This document shows positions 49,001-58,012 of a stretch of DNA of 64,000 bases, piece after piece (within the stretch, counting starts at the first letter, position 1; each line of letters begins with the position of its first letter). The notes below the pieces were generated by a model. The model was not told the DNA's origin and did no database searches. It saw only the letters and a program-made list of their open reading frames with translations. Origin of the DNA: Marinobacter nanhaiticus D15-8W (lineage in GTDB: Bacteria > Pseudomonadota > Gammaproteobacteria > Pseudomonadales > Oleiphilaceae); NCBI RefSeq assembly GCF_036511935.1, contig NZ_AP028878.1, forward strand, positions 1,984,001 through 2,048,000, written 5' to 3'. Made by a program: the position numbers and the translations under genes.

Positions 49001-49193
49001 TCTGATGACAGCCTCTGTGGCTATTCTGGGGCTGATTCCCCTGCTGCTGGCCGATGGCATTGGCTCTAATGTCCAACGGCCACTGGCAACGGTTGTGGTT
49101 GGCGGTCTGATCACGTCAACGCTGCTGACGTTGGTAGTGTTGCCCAGCGTGTATCAGTGGTTTGCATCCGAACGTCGTGACATAGAAGTCTGA
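46086..49193 (+). CDS. CzcA-like heavy-metal RND pump, operon 1
   Basis: Proton-driven trimeric inner-membrane exporter of 1035 residues with 12 membrane segments and two large periplasmic loops. The family start LPVDAFPDATPTMVQVF and YPIEISMYGIPKLEKVQS are clear. In membrane segment 4 the sequence is GIGMMVDGAVVMIEN (404-418): Asp410 and Glu417 are kept, but the first Asp of the D-F-G-x3-D-G-A signature of Zn/Co/Cd pumps is Gly404. Substrate is therefore uncertain. Confidence 0.94.
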   Translation: MINAIVSYALNNRLMTLVFAIAVIVAGVFSFQKLPVDAFPDATPTMVQVFTASPGLSPVDIETLISYPIEISMYGIPKLEKVQSTSIFGLSRVTIYFEDGTDIYFARRLVSERLSEAKRQIPEGMGEPELGPIASGLGRILMYSLEAEDKDQYSLQEIRTIQDWIVKPQLRTVPGVTGVLSIGGEVKQYQVNVDAQKLQARDLTVSDVRGALTQNNRNVGASFITRGGEEYIVRGYGWVNSGSQGIKDIRNIIVSKSEGEPPIYVKDVAEVDLGPAIRRGAEVSSGEESVGGYVMKLIGTNTSKVLEDVNAKIDDLNKSLPEGLKIEAYYSQSDLVGKAIGTVEKALLEGSVLVLLFLYLFLGNIRSTLIVVATLPLSVLIAFIAMRISGLSANLMSLGGLAIGIGMMVDGAVVMIENIFRHLEERSDEKISVLRLVGESAREVARPIVFAIGIIIIVFLPLFTLQGVEGKLFSPMAYTISFALIGALLLALTLVPVLASLSFKMGGRHKEPKLVLFLNRLYKPVVNTVVKTPKIVMGVAVIAFAGSLLLFPYLGSEFVPTLREGTFQIRSTLPPGASLESAIKYGKRIQSVVDEFQEVTGTYARIGRAEVGGDPEPVNVVATLVNLKPLDQWREDVSYEDLQTRIADALDKRVPGLANNLSQPIQLRTDELLSGVQAQLVASIFGDDLDELGRIGREVAALAQEVPGATDVRAQQSAGKKQIVIRPDREVLAQFGISVDNLMSTVETGIGGKGAGLVFDGVRRFEIFARLQESYRGSIDEIRKLPLRGNSGELIPLSRVAEVEMYAGPKKISRSNASRRQYVQMNVRGRDMGGVVQDLRKRIEEQVDMPPGYFVEFGGQFENQERAMARLAIVVPITLALIFLLLFSAFSSLRYAALIFMNVPFAVTGGIVALFVTGLYLSVPAAVGFIAVFGVAVLNGVVMVSYINQLRDEGYEVIEAVKLGAQRRLRPVLMTASVAILGLIPLLLADGIGSNVQRPLATVVVGGLITSTLLTLVVLPSVYQWFASERRDIEV

Positions 49194-49210
49194 TAGGTAG
49201 GAGAATGTTT

Positions 49211-49555
49211 ATGTACGAAATAAAAGCGTATGTCAGAGAAGTGATGGCAGAGCACGTAATTGACGCTCTCGCCAGAGTTAAGGGAGTGGCAAGCATTGCT
49301 GTCGTGTCTCTCAACGAATTTGGTCATCTGGTTGGCAATGAATCGCCTCTGGAAAAAGTGCAGATGGTCAAGCTGGAAGTAGACGTAGCGACCGATGCTG
49401 TTGTCGATGAAGTTGTGGACATCATCGTGCGAACGAGCAGAACACGGGATGGACACCCAGGGGATGGCAAGGTGCTTGTATCCCCCTTGGTTCGGGCGGT
49501 CCGTATCGAGGACGGCGCGACCGACCAAAGCGCACTTCAACCTACTTCAATCTAG
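49211..49555 (+). CDS. P-II-like signalling protein of the efflux operon
   Basis: About 114 residues with a P-II-like ferredoxin fold (MYEIKAYVREVMAEHVIDALARVKGV...VQMVKLEVDVATDAVVDEVVDIIV) ending in GDGKVLVSPLVRAVRIEDG, where P-II has its GDGKIF strand. The uridylylated T-loop Tyr context of GlnB is absent. A P-II subgroup near heavy-metal RND genes is known, its role unclear. The second ATG (49211) suits the AGGAGA site better than 49205. It follows czcA directly. Confidence 0.83.
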   Translation: MYEIKAYVREVMAEHVIDALARVKGVASIAVVSLNEFGHLVGNESPLEKVQMVKLEVDVATDAVVDEVVDIIVRTSRTRDGHPGDGKVLVSPLVRAVRIEDGATDQSALQPTSI

Positions 49556-49673
49556 TCCCAACCTAAAACGAGACGGTGGCATCGCGGCGGTTGGTCGCGA
49601 GCTGCCGTTCTTAGCTCCTTTGAGTATTGCTACAAAGAGTTTTTAGCGACTCGTTTCTGAACTGCTTTTCCGA

Positions 49674-49693
49674 ATTCAAGCTCCTTTCAAGGT
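49674..49693 (+). promoter_or_regulatory. TTCAAG-type box, copy 4 (czc operon 2)
   Basis: TTCAAG-CTCCT-TTCAAGGTTT (half-sites 49675-49680 and 49686-49691). The spacer is five bases here rather than four. TTATTAT follows about ten bases on as a candidate -10. The next gene is the operon 2 outer membrane channel at 49783. Confidence 0.55.
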
Positions 49694-49782
49694 TTGCACT
49701 TATTATCTCGATCTTTTCCTGCCTCGTCATAGGCGCCTTACACCTATGATTTTTGGCTATTAATCGCTTCGGGAGAAAGTCG

Positions 49783-51000
49783 ATGAAGGCAAGCAAGCAC
49801 TCGCCTCGGGCGTTGCTGTGTTCAGTACTATTGTCCATTCCTCTGTTCGGTCAAGCTGAGACTGTTAATTGGGCGAATTGGCTCACTGGCCAGATAAGCA
49901 AGCACCCGGAGGTACTGGCAGCGACAGAGCAGGCGGCAGCGCGGAAAGAGGACGCTGAGGCAAGCGAACAACCGCTGTATAACCCGGAGTTGTCCGTAGG
50001 AGCAGACAGAACGGGCAGTGAGAATAACTTTGAGGCAGGGCTGTCACAAACGATCGATTGGTCTGATCAACAGGGCGCATTACAGGAGAAGGCAAAGCTG
50101 ATCAGGCTGTCTGCGCAAGCTGGCTTGAGCGAAGCAGTTCTGACACAAACGTCTGAATCATTGTTTGCGCTTGTCGAGTGGCGCGCCACTACGCTGTTTG
50201 AGGAAATTGCTGAATCCCAACAGCAGCGCCTGGATGCTTTGCTGGACCAGGTTGAACAGCGCCAGCAGGCAGGTGATCTGGGGCGTGCCGATGCAGAGCT
50301 TCTGTTTCTAAATCTATCCCGTCAGTTGAGCGAAGTCGCCCAGGCAAAGGCCGCAGTTGATCGGGCAGAAACTCAGGTTCAAGAACGTCTGCCGGACTGG
50401 AGGCCTCAGGATGGGGGAATCCCCGAGTATATATGGTCAGCGCTGGAGTCCCAGATTGGTGAGGCTGATCTGCTGTCACACCCGTCAATTGCAGTCGCTC
50501 GAGCCGAGTGGCAGGTGCTGAAAAGTGAGGCAGAGGTTGCGAGACGCAAAGCCACAGCATCGCCGACAGTAGGGCTGAGCGGAGGGCGTGACGGCGGCGA
50601 GAACGTGGTTGGCCTGACATTCTCGATCCCTCTGAACGTCCGTAATAACTACAGCGCTGAAATCCGGGCCGCGAATCGACGGGCTCTGGAGGCCGAAGCG
50701 CGGTTTCAGGCGCTCTACCGGAAACAACAATATGACCTGGCAGGCGCTCGCGCTTCCTGGAAGCGATACGACAAGCAACTTCGTCGATGGAAAGAACTAT
50801 CCCAGGGGCGTGTACAGCGAAGTGCCGATTTGCTTGAGAAGCAGTGGCAGGTCGGCGACCTCTCCACCTCTGAGTATCTCCAGGCGTTAGGCCAGCGCGC
50901 GGAGAGCCTGAAAACCGGTATTGAACTGGAAAAGCTGGCGCAGCTGGGCCTGATTGAACTCTTGAGCCAGTCTGGCGAACTGATCACCCCCTTCCAATAA
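49783..51000 (+). CDS. CzcC-like outer membrane efflux channel, operon 2
   Basis: TolC-family protein of about 405 residues. The ATG at 49783 with GGGAG upstream is preferred over a TTG ten codons earlier. A signal peptide (ALLCSVLLSIPLFGQAE) is followed by the characteristic HPEVLAATEQAAARKEDAEAS...YNPELSVGADR and a long coiled-coil core. It diverges strongly from the operon 1 channel, so the two operons are not a recent tandem duplication. Confidence 0.9.
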   Translation: MKASKHSPRALLCSVLLSIPLFGQAETVNWANWLTGQISKHPEVLAATEQAAARKEDAEASEQPLYNPELSVGADRTGSENNFEAGLSQTIDWSDQQGALQEKAKLIRLSAQAGLSEAVLTQTSESLFALVEWRATTLFEEIAESQQQRLDALLDQVEQRQQAGDLGRADAELLFLNLSRQLSEVAQAKAAVDRAETQVQERLPDWRPQDGGIPEYIWSALESQIGEADLLSHPSIAVARAEWQVLKSEAEVARRKATASPTVGLSGGRDGGENVVGLTFSIPLNVRNNYSAEIRAANRRALEAEARFQALYRKQQYDLAGARASWKRYDKQLRRWKELSQGRVQRSADLLEKQWQVGDLSTSEYLQALGQRAESLKTGIELEKLAQLGLIELLSQSGELITPFQ

Positions 51001-51024
51001 TATTCTGGAAACTGGATAGTCATC

Positions 51025-52275
51025 ATGAAAAAAACTCTGATTTCAGTATTTGTATTGACGCTGTTTATAGCTCCCCCTTCATTGGTGCAGGCCGAGGAAG
51101 ATGCGCATAACGAGGCGGGCCATGATCATGCCGCCGGTGGCGACGATCATCGAGAAGGTACCGGTGAAGAGGATGAGCATGAGGGCGGGCATGCTGAAGA
51201 ACGTGAGCATGAAGAGGAAGAAGGTCATGGCCACGAAGAGGAGAGCGATGGTGGTCATGAAGAATCAACTACCGCAAGCATCAATGCCAAACAGAAAGAG
51301 CTCGCCGGCATTGAGGTAGCAACCCTCGAGAGCAAGCGCGTTGACTATGAAATCTACGCTCCCGGTGAGCTGCTGACCAACGGCTATACCAGCTATCACG
51401 TGTCCCCCCGGGTTGCCTCGGTGGTGTTGAGACGTCACGTGGAATTGGGTGAGCACGTAACCAAAGGTCAGCAACTGGTAACCCTGTTCAGTGAGACGGT
51501 GGCACAGGCGCAGGCTGATTACAGGAAGGCTTTTCCTGAATGGGAGCGAATCAGCGGGCTGGGTCGTTCCGTGGTTGGTGATCAGCGGTTCAATACGGCG
51601 AAAGCGAATATTGAAGCGGCGAGGGCGACTCTGCTTGCTTATGGGCTAAACGATGATGACATTGGTGCGTTGAAGGCCAGCGGCGTAGGTAGTCTCGGTG
51701 AATACACGCTCAGAGCTCGCGTGGATGGCGCAGTGCTGACCGATGAGTTTGAGCAAGGACAAAGAGTTGAGGCAGGCCAACCGCTGGTGACTCTGGCTAA
51801 TGAAAGCGAACTTTGGGTAGAGGCTCACCTGCCAGCAAACTCCGACATTGTCCTTAAGCAAGGGGCCGAAGCGGAAGTAAGAGTTGCAGGCCGAGTAGCT
51901 GTGGCAACGGTATCCCAGGAAGCTCATACCATTGACGCTGTGACCCGCACGCGAATTGTTCGGTTGGAGCTGGACAATCCGGAAGATCGTTTTCATCCCG
52001 GAATGTTTGCAGATGTGTATTTCCTTTTTAAAACCACGGAGCCGGTGCTTGCGGTGCCGGAGAGTGCGTTGATGCGAGGCGCCGATGGCGACTGGACGGT
52101 CTATGTGGAAGAGGCTGAAGGGGAGTACGAGCCTGTGGAAGTGGAACTGGGTCGCGCAATTGGCGGACTCCGTGAAATTTCGGGCCTGACTGCAGGCCAA
52201 CGGATCGTTTCGCGGGGCGCATTTTTTGTGGCCTCTGAAATTGCCAAAGGCGGCTTTGACCCACACAACCACTGA
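51025..52275 (+). CDS. CzcB-like adaptor with long His/Glu-rich N-terminus, operon 2
   Basis: Membrane-fusion protein of 416 residues. Right after the signal peptide is a stretch of about 60 residues (about 22-83) made largely of His, Glu, Asp and Gly (for example EEDEHEGGHAEEREHEEEEG), a likely periplasmic metal buffer. Then come lipoyl (ELGEHVTKGQQLVTLFS) and beta-barrel domains and IVSRGAFFVASE near the end. Many CzcB proteins have such a segment; this one is unusually long and acidic. Confidence 0.92.
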   Translation: MKKTLISVFVLTLFIAPPSLVQAEEDAHNEAGHDHAAGGDDHREGTGEEDEHEGGHAEEREHEEEEGHGHEEESDGGHEESTTASINAKQKELAGIEVATLESKRVDYEIYAPGELLTNGYTSYHVSPRVASVVLRRHVELGEHVTKGQQLVTLFSETVAQAQADYRKAFPEWERISGLGRSVVGDQRFNTAKANIEAARATLLAYGLNDDDIGALKASGVGSLGEYTLRARVDGAVLTDEFEQGQRVEAGQPLVTLANESELWVEAHLPANSDIVLKQGAEAEVRVAGRVAVATVSQEAHTIDAVTRTRIVRLELDNPEDRFHPGMFADVYFLFKTTEPVLAVPESALMRGADGDWTVYVEEAEGEYEPVEVELGRAIGGLREISGLTAGQRIVSRGAFFVASEIAKGGFDPHNH

Positions 52276-52289
52276 TTCCGGGAGCCATT

Positions 52290-55200
52290 ATGTTCAACCG
52301 AGTTGTCGACTGGGCGGTTCAGAACCGCCTGTTGGTTCTTATTGCGCTTGCAGTGCTTATCGCCACGGCCGCGTTTCAGATCCCAAAACTGAATCTTGAT
52401 GCTTTCCCTGACGTTACAAACGTCCAGGTCGCTGTTAATACAGAGGCGCCCGGACTTGCGGCCGAGGAAGTCGAGCAACTGATCACCTATCCCATTGAAG
52501 CGGTGATGTATGCGTTGCCGGATGTTGAGGAGGTTCGGTCCATCTCCAAAACCGGGTTGTCTGGTGTCACCGTGGTCTTTAAAGAGGGCACGGATATCTA
52601 TTTCGCGCGCCAACTGGTGTTCGAGCGGTTGCAGGCCGCGCGGGAGCTGATTCCGGACGGGGTCGGGGTGCCTGAAATGGGCCCGAATACGTCCGGTCTC
52701 GGCCAGGTCTACCAGTACTTGCTGATAGCGGACCCGGATTCGGGGTACGACGCAATGGAATTACGCAGCTTGCACGACTGGCTGGTCAAGCTGTTGCTGA
52801 TACCTGCTGAAGGGGTAACAGAGATTCTGTCGTTTGGCGGAGAGGTCCGCCAGTACCAGGTCAATCTGAACCCGGCGCGAATGCTGTCCTATGACTTATC
52901 ACAGAACGACGTCATGGACGCCCTGGAGAACACCAACTCCAATGTTGGGGGCTGGTATATGGGCCGTGGACAGGAGCAGTTGGTTATTCGCGGTATGGGC
53001 TGGCTGGGTAATGGCGAGCAGGGGCTGGAGCAGATCCGTCAAGTGCCCGTTAAAACCAGTGATGGCATTACAGTGACGGTGAGCGATGTCGCCCAGGTAG
53101 CGCTGGGCACTGAAATTCGCCAGGGTGCGGTGACCATGACCCGGAAGGATGAAGACGGTCAGGTTGAACAACTGGGTGAAGTGGTTTCTGGCATTGTACT
53201 CAAACGAATGGGGGCCAATACAAAAGCCACCATCGACGGCATCGAGGCCCGCATTGATCGCATAAATCAGGCGCTTCCGAGTGGGGTTCGTTTTGAGCCC
53301 TATTACAACCAGGCGGATCTGGTGACCAAGGCCGTAGAGACGGTGACCAATGCACTTCTGTTGGCTTTTGTGTTTATTGCGATCGTGCTTGCCCTGTTTC
53401 TGATGAATCTTCGGGCAACAACGCTCGTGCTGCTTTCTATACCGATTTCTATCGGTATTGCGCTGATGATCATGGCCTGGTTCGGTCTCTCGGCCAACTT
53501 GATGTCTCTGGGCGGCATTGCTGTGGCAATTGGCATGCTGGTGGACGGCTCTGTTGTTATGGTCGAGAACATGTTCAAACATCTGACGCATCCGGATGCT
53601 GAGCATGACGCCCGTCGGGATGAATTGGTGAAAAACGACCCTGACCCATTGGACGCGTCACACGATGACCATGGCATTGCGCTTCGACTGCAGGAGGCAG
53701 GCCGGGAAGTGGCGCGACCAATTTTTTTCGCGACGGCGATTATCCTGGTCGTTTTCATGCCTTTATTCAGCTTTGAAGGTGTGGAAGCCAAGCTTTTTCA
53801 GCCAATGGCGATCAGCATAATGTTGGCCATCGTGTCCGCTGTGATCGTTGCTCTGGTGGTTGTGCCGGCCTTGGCATCGTTTATGTTTCGCAAGGGTATT
53901 CGGGAGCGGGAAAGTTTCATTTTAAAGCCCCTCGAAAAGCTTTATCGCAAGGGCCTTGACTGGTCGTTGAAACACACCCGCTCTGTTGTCGGTGCAGCAG
54001 CTGTCCTTGTTGTGCTGGCGGCCTTGGTCGTGCCGCGACTCGGTACTGAGTTTGTCCCCGAATTGGAAGAGGGGACCATTAACCTCCGGGTAACGCTAGC
54101 CCCCTCATCAAGCCTTGATACCGCGCTTGAAGTGGCGCCGAAACTGGAGGCCATGCTGATGGAATTTCCAGAGGTGACCTACGCCCTGTCCCGGGCTGGC
54201 CGAGCGGAAATAGGCGGCGATCCGGAACCAGTCAATAACATCGAGATATATATTGGTCTCAAACCAACAGCCGAGTGGACCAGCGCCAGTAATCGCTATG
54301 AATTGCAGGCTTTGATTGAGGAGAAGCTCGAACAACACCCGGGGCTACTGTTTAACTTTTCTCAGCCTATCGCGACTCGGGTTGATGAATTGCTGTCAGG
54401 TGTCCGCGCGCAACTGGCCATCAAACTCTTTGGCCCGGATCTCGACGTACTGGCGGAGAAAGGCCAGCAGATTGAAGCGGCGGTCCGAACAGTTCAGGGA
54501 ACACGAGACGTGGCCATGGAGCAGATTGCTGGTGAAGCGCAGTTGGTGGTTCAGCCTGACCGTCAGGCACTCTCCCGGTACGGACTTGCCGTGTCTGATG
54601 TGATGAGTGTCGTCCGGGATGGACTGGGTGGTGCCGCCGCGGGCCAGATCATCAACGGAAATGAGCGGTACGATATCTATGTGCGTCTGGCCAAACGTTT
54701 CCGGGAAGACCGGGATGCCATTGCCGATTTCAGGTTACAGGCGCCGTCCGGAGCCTGGGTGAGACTCGGTGATGTGGCCGATGTGTCTATTGAGTCCGGC
54801 CCGCCTCAGGTGCGCCGCGATGACGTTCAGCGCCGTGTGGTCATTCAGTCTAATGTGCAGGGTCGTGACATGGGCAGTGTGGTTGCCGATATTCAGGATA
54901 CCATCGCGACAGAAGTGAACCTTCCCCCCGGCTATTCGGTGGATATTGGTGGTCAGTTTGAAAACCAGCAACGAGCTCAGAAGCGATTGACCATTGTGGT
55001 ACCTGTATCTCTGGGCCTGATCGCGCTGTTGCTGTACTTTGCTTTCAGTTCGGTTGGTCAAGCGCTGTTGATTCTGGTCAACGTGCCGCTTGCCGTTATT
55101 GGTGGCGTCTTTTCACTCTGGATCTCCGGCCAGTATCTTTCGGTGCCCAGTTCCGTTGGATTTATCACACTGTTTGGTGTGGCGGTGCTTAACGGGGTCG

Positions 55201-55487
55201 TAATGGTCGAAAGCATCAATCAGCGAATACAGGATGGGTTGAACGTGGATACTGCGGTGTTTGAAGGTGCCGTCTCCCGTTTGCGTCCTGTCTTGATGAC
55301 AGCAATAACCTCGGCACTCGGTTTGATACCGATGCTATTGTCGACGGGCGTGGGTGCGGAAATCCAGAAGCCATTGGCCAGCGTGATTGTAGGTGGCCTC
55401 GTGACTGCGACTTTCCTAACGCTTTTTGTTTTGCCGGCTCTATTCACGCGCTTCTCAAGGTCTAAACTCGATGATATGCAACGGTAG
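52290..55487 (+). CDS. CzcA-like heavy-metal RND pump, operon 2
   Basis: 1065-residue exporter of the same family as operon 1, with LNLDAFPDVTNVQVAVN at the start. Membrane segment 4 reads AIGMLVDGSVVMVEN: Asp419 and Glu426 are present while the first signature Asp is Ala413. After this segment there is an insertion of about 25 residues rich in His and Asp (about 433-457) in the cytosolic loop, absent from the operon 1 pump and a possible regulatory metal site. A GGAGGG/CCCTCC hairpin (55526-55541) follows the gene. Confidence 0.94.
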   Translation: MFNRVVDWAVQNRLLVLIALAVLIATAAFQIPKLNLDAFPDVTNVQVAVNTEAPGLAAEEVEQLITYPIEAVMYALPDVEEVRSISKTGLSGVTVVFKEGTDIYFARQLVFERLQAARELIPDGVGVPEMGPNTSGLGQVYQYLLIADPDSGYDAMELRSLHDWLVKLLLIPAEGVTEILSFGGEVRQYQVNLNPARMLSYDLSQNDVMDALENTNSNVGGWYMGRGQEQLVIRGMGWLGNGEQGLEQIRQVPVKTSDGITVTVSDVAQVALGTEIRQGAVTMTRKDEDGQVEQLGEVVSGIVLKRMGANTKATIDGIEARIDRINQALPSGVRFEPYYNQADLVTKAVETVTNALLLAFVFIAIVLALFLMNLRATTLVLLSIPISIGIALMIMAWFGLSANLMSLGGIAVAIGMLVDGSVVMVENMFKHLTHPDAEHDARRDELVKNDPDPLDASHDDHGIALRLQEAGREVARPIFFATAIILVVFMPLFSFEGVEAKLFQPMAISIMLAIVSAVIVALVVVPALASFMFRKGIRERESFILKPLEKLYRKGLDWSLKHTRSVVGAAAVLVVLAALVVPRLGTEFVPELEEGTINLRVTLAPSSSLDTALEVAPKLEAMLMEFPEVTYALSRAGRAEIGGDPEPVNNIEIYIGLKPTAEWTSASNRYELQALIEEKLEQHPGLLFNFSQPIATRVDELLSGVRAQLAIKLFGPDLDVLAEKGQQIEAAVRTVQGTRDVAMEQIAGEAQLVVQPDRQALSRYGLAVSDVMSVVRDGLGGAAAGQIINGNERYDIYVRLAKRFREDRDAIADFRLQAPSGAWVRLGDVADVSIESGPPQVRRDDVQRRVVIQSNVQGRDMGSVVADIQDTIATEVNLPPGYSVDIGGQFENQQRAQKRLTIVVPVSLGLIALLLYFAFSSVGQALLILVNVPLAVIGGVFSLWISGQYLSVPSSVGFITLFGVAVLNGVVMVESINQRIQDGLNVDTAVFEGAVSRLRPVLMTAITSALGLIPMLLSTGVGAEIQKPLASVIVGGLVTATFLTLFVLPALFTRFSRSKLDDMQR

Positions 55488-55574
55488 AAGAGAGGTGGAA
55501 ATACACAGTTTTGATCGCGAGCAGGGGAGGGTAATCCCTCCGTCATAGCGGGGCGGAGGAATTATGGTTGTGCT

Positions 55575-56942
55575 CTACTCTGGGAAAGGAAGCACAACTG
55601 TAATTCTGGCGCCCCCTGTTTCTGAGGGGCCAATGTTCATCCGTCCGAAATTGTCTTCTAGTATTTCGGACACGATGGACAGTCCCAATCCAAATCCAGA
55701 AACGGTTTCGTCAAGCCGGGAACCTCTATCCATCACTTTTGAGGCCGCTTCTGGAGTAATCCCAGGGCCGTCGTCTGCAACTTCTATCGTTAGCCCGGAA
55801 TCGGTCTGGCTTATTGAAACGTCAATCTCAGCCTGACTCCATTTCCCGCCGTTTTCGAGCAGGTTACCGAATAACTCTGATAGGTCCTGACGCTCCATGG
55901 GCCAACTGAAGTTATTCGGCAAGGATGTATTAATACGGAAACTCTTATCGGGAAAGATTTTTTCCATGACAGAAATGACGTTGTTCGCTATTTCAATCGG
56001 CAAACATGTTTGCCCCATCTGCCTGCCGGAGATATCTGCCTTGCTCATGCGGTAGTTCAAGGACCGGCTTAGATCCTTTAGGTTGGAGGTCATGAACTCT
56101 ATGTCGTCGCGGGACGGAGGTAATGAACCAGTGTCTGACAAGATTGCGAGATTGGCAGAGATCGAGGTCTTGACCATGTGAGAAAGATCGGAATTGAGGC
56201 GGCGGTGGCGGTCAAGGCGACGACTTGCTAGTTCAAGTAGGTTATTGAACTGTTTGATCAGCGGACTGAACTCCTCTGGTGCGTCAGGATTCAAACGAGG
56301 TTGTTTGCCAGATTGCAGTCTCCTCATGTCTTCCTTGATGTGTACGATCGGTTTCAAAGCGAGGTAAGTAGTGGTGCCTACCAGAGCCAAGAGAACAACA
56401 AGTAATAATGCGGAGGCAGCCAGCAAGGTCAGGTGAGCCCCACTGGATCGCTCGGCGAGTCCACTTTCCATTTCCAGGATGGTGACTGACGAAAGCGGGC
56501 TGTCAATTCCGAAACCTCGTTTCAATCCAAGAAGGTCATCTGCACCTTGGGATATTTCTACAAAGCCCGCCGGCTTTCTTGAAACCATTCGCAACGTTGT
56601 TTGATCTATGTTGCTACTGGCAATGATGCTTCCGTCTTTCACTTCGACGACGAGGGCGTGCTCCAGTAGCAATTGGAATCGATCAATCATGCTGCCAATC
56701 TCGTCGGGCGTCGGAACTTCGTTTTCAATGATGGTTTGAAAACTCTCCACCTCCTTGTCAAGGCGATGTTTTCTGGACTCGTTCGAAAGCTGCTCTATTA
56801 CATAAGTGTGCGAGAAAAAAATTAGTAAAAAATACAAGAGGCTGAAACCGATGCCATATTGGAGGACAGTTTTTCCGATGCTTTTCTGCGCTGTCATGAA
56901 GGTGCTTTTGTCGATTGAGCGGAAGGCTTCAGTTGAAGGCAC
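55575..56942 (-). CDS. PhoQ-like sensor histidine kinase 2
   Basis: 455 residues from GTG 56942 (an ATG 15 codons later is possible, without a ribosome site). Membrane segments near 27-48 and 172-195 flank a periplasmic sensor. The phosphoacceptor is His255 in DLSHMVKTSISANLA; the usual Pro after KT is Ser, an uncommon change. The ATPase part has ELFGNLLENGGKW, VADDGPGI and GFGLGLSIVSEI. It converges with czc operon 2 and is divergent from small secreted protein 2. No response regulator adjoins it. Confidence 0.9.
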   Translation of the reverse strand: MPSTEAFRSIDKSTFMTAQKSIGKTVLQYGIGFSLLYFLLIFFSHTYVIEQLSNESRKHRLDKEVESFQTIIENEVPTPDEIGSMIDRFQLLLEHALVVEVKDGSIIASSNIDQTTLRMVSRKPAGFVEISQGADDLLGLKRGFGIDSPLSSVTILEMESGLAERSSGAHLTLLAASALLLVVLLALVGTTTYLALKPIVHIKEDMRRLQSGKQPRLNPDAPEEFSPLIKQFNNLLELASRRLDRHRRLNSDLSHMVKTSISANLAILSDTGSLPPSRDDIEFMTSNLKDLSRSLNYRMSKADISGRQMGQTCLPIEIANNVISVMEKIFPDKSFRINTSLPNNFSWPMERQDLSELFGNLLENGGKWSQAEIDVSISQTDSGLTIEVADDGPGITPEAASKVMDRGSRLDETVSGFGLGLSIVSEILEDNFGRMNIGPSETGGARITVVLPFPE

Positions 56943-57160
56943 ATAGAGGTGCTCTGATCGGAAAGCATAGTTGGAATCGAAGCGTGCCGCAACGGGTGCG
57001 AGCCGGAGCGAGGGACGCTCTGGTCTTCAGATCGGTCTGGCTTGGTCTTATCGTTCTTAGGCATTTGAATAACTTGATTTAGTGTCATCAAATCAAAGCC
57101 GACCTAAATGGCTTTTGAGCTTGTGGTAGCCGCTGAAAAAAACGTTTCATCAGCATATAT

Positions 57161-57178
57161 TTTCAAGTGTGTTTAAAG
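57161..57178 (+). promoter_or_regulatory. TTCAAG-type box, copy 5 (small secreted protein 2)
   Basis: TTTCAAG-TGTG-TTTAAAG, with TACTAA as candidate -10 about 13 bases on. The box also overlaps one arm of a GTGTTTA/TAAACAC inverted repeat (57169-57175, 57193-57199). It sits in the 310-base divergent gap (56943-57252) between kinase 2 and small secreted protein 2, so it might serve both. Confidence 0.6.
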
Positions 57179-57252
57179 TTTCGATGTTCTACTAAACACC
57201 CAAGGCCATTGAATGTTGCTGGTCTAATTGAAAAAAATGTCGGAGCCGTTTT

Positions 57253-57483
57253 ATGAAGAAAGTATCCATGATTATAGTAGCTTCTTTCGTGGCAAGTGGT
57301 GCTTCTATAGCCCACGCAGGAGGGCAAGCGGACAGATACAACGAGGCAAGAAGCTATCCTAATAAGAGCATAGATGAACGTTCCTCCCAGTATCGTGTGG
57401 AAGAGAGCGAGACCATCAAAAAACTGAAGGAAGAACATAGATTGATTAAAGAGTTGATTGGGGATCTCTTGGAAAAGCAATAA
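57253..57483 (+). CDS. Small secreted protein 2, 76 residues
   Basis: A signal peptide (MKKVSMIIVASFVASGASIAHA) is followed by a 54-residue charged, mostly helical mature protein ending LKEEHRLIKELIGDLLEKQ. The LKEEHRLI segment matches MKERHRIM in small secreted protein 1. A CGGAG site precedes the ATG. No family recognised; beside kinase 2 and behind a TTCAAG-type box. A perfect 10-bp inverted repeat (57500-57533) follows. Confidence 0.8.
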   Translation: MKKVSMIIVASFVASGASIAHAGGQADRYNEARSYPNKSIDERSSQYRVEESETIKKLKEEHRLIKELIGDLLEKQ

Positions 57484-57499
57484 CATTTATCGTTGTTTA

Positions 57500-57533
57500 C
57501 TTGGAGCCAGACGGGCAATTACGTGGCTCCAAG
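57500..57533 (+). terminator. Hairpin after small secreted protein 2
   Basis: CTTGGAGCCA and TGGCTCCAAG arms (57500-57509, 57524-57533) with a 14-base loop, followed by an A/T-rich tract. Confidence 0.65.
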
Positions 57534-58012
57534 ATTAATTTAATGGTAGATTTTTGTTAATTTTCCCAAAATTGCGAAAGTCGCGCTTTAGTATTGATGA
57601 ATCTCGTAAGGAAGACAGAGCGCAAAATGTTGGAAAGCTGCATTCTTAACTAAGATATTTTGCAGTATTCATGGCTAATTCAGACCTCCCTCGATTTTTC
57701 ATAAAACCATATCTAATCTAGAATTACCAAGTTAAAAATAGTTCTATTTTAGTCATCGTTTTTTCAATTCTTGTTCCTATTTGGTGCGCATTATTGATGA
57801 GCGCACTATCGACGAGCAATGCAACACTTGAAGCAGAGTGCTTATTGCATTGAATTGTTAAATATTTAATCATTTTTATGAACTGCGGCCCTGATTTGAC
57901 AATAATTGCTCATAGAATAAGTTTTTTAAAAGGTGGCACAAAACGTGTATGCATTATAGGTGCGTTATTCAATGCGCAAATAACTAAGCTGCCCAAATAG
58001 AAGGTAAAAACG
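57534..58012. other. A+T-rich non-coding stretch before the TorF-type porin
   Basis: About 480 bases with no supported gene. Near 57916-57931 the sequence AATAAG-TTTT-TTAAAA faintly resembles the TTCAAG-type box, and CATTAT (57953-57958) could be a -10 for the porin at 58013. Nothing else is clear. Confidence 0.4.

Noticed and set aside
46086..55487. The two czc operons as a recent tandem duplication
   Set aside because: The channel, adaptor and pump proteins differ throughout, and operon 1 alone has the P-II-like gene.
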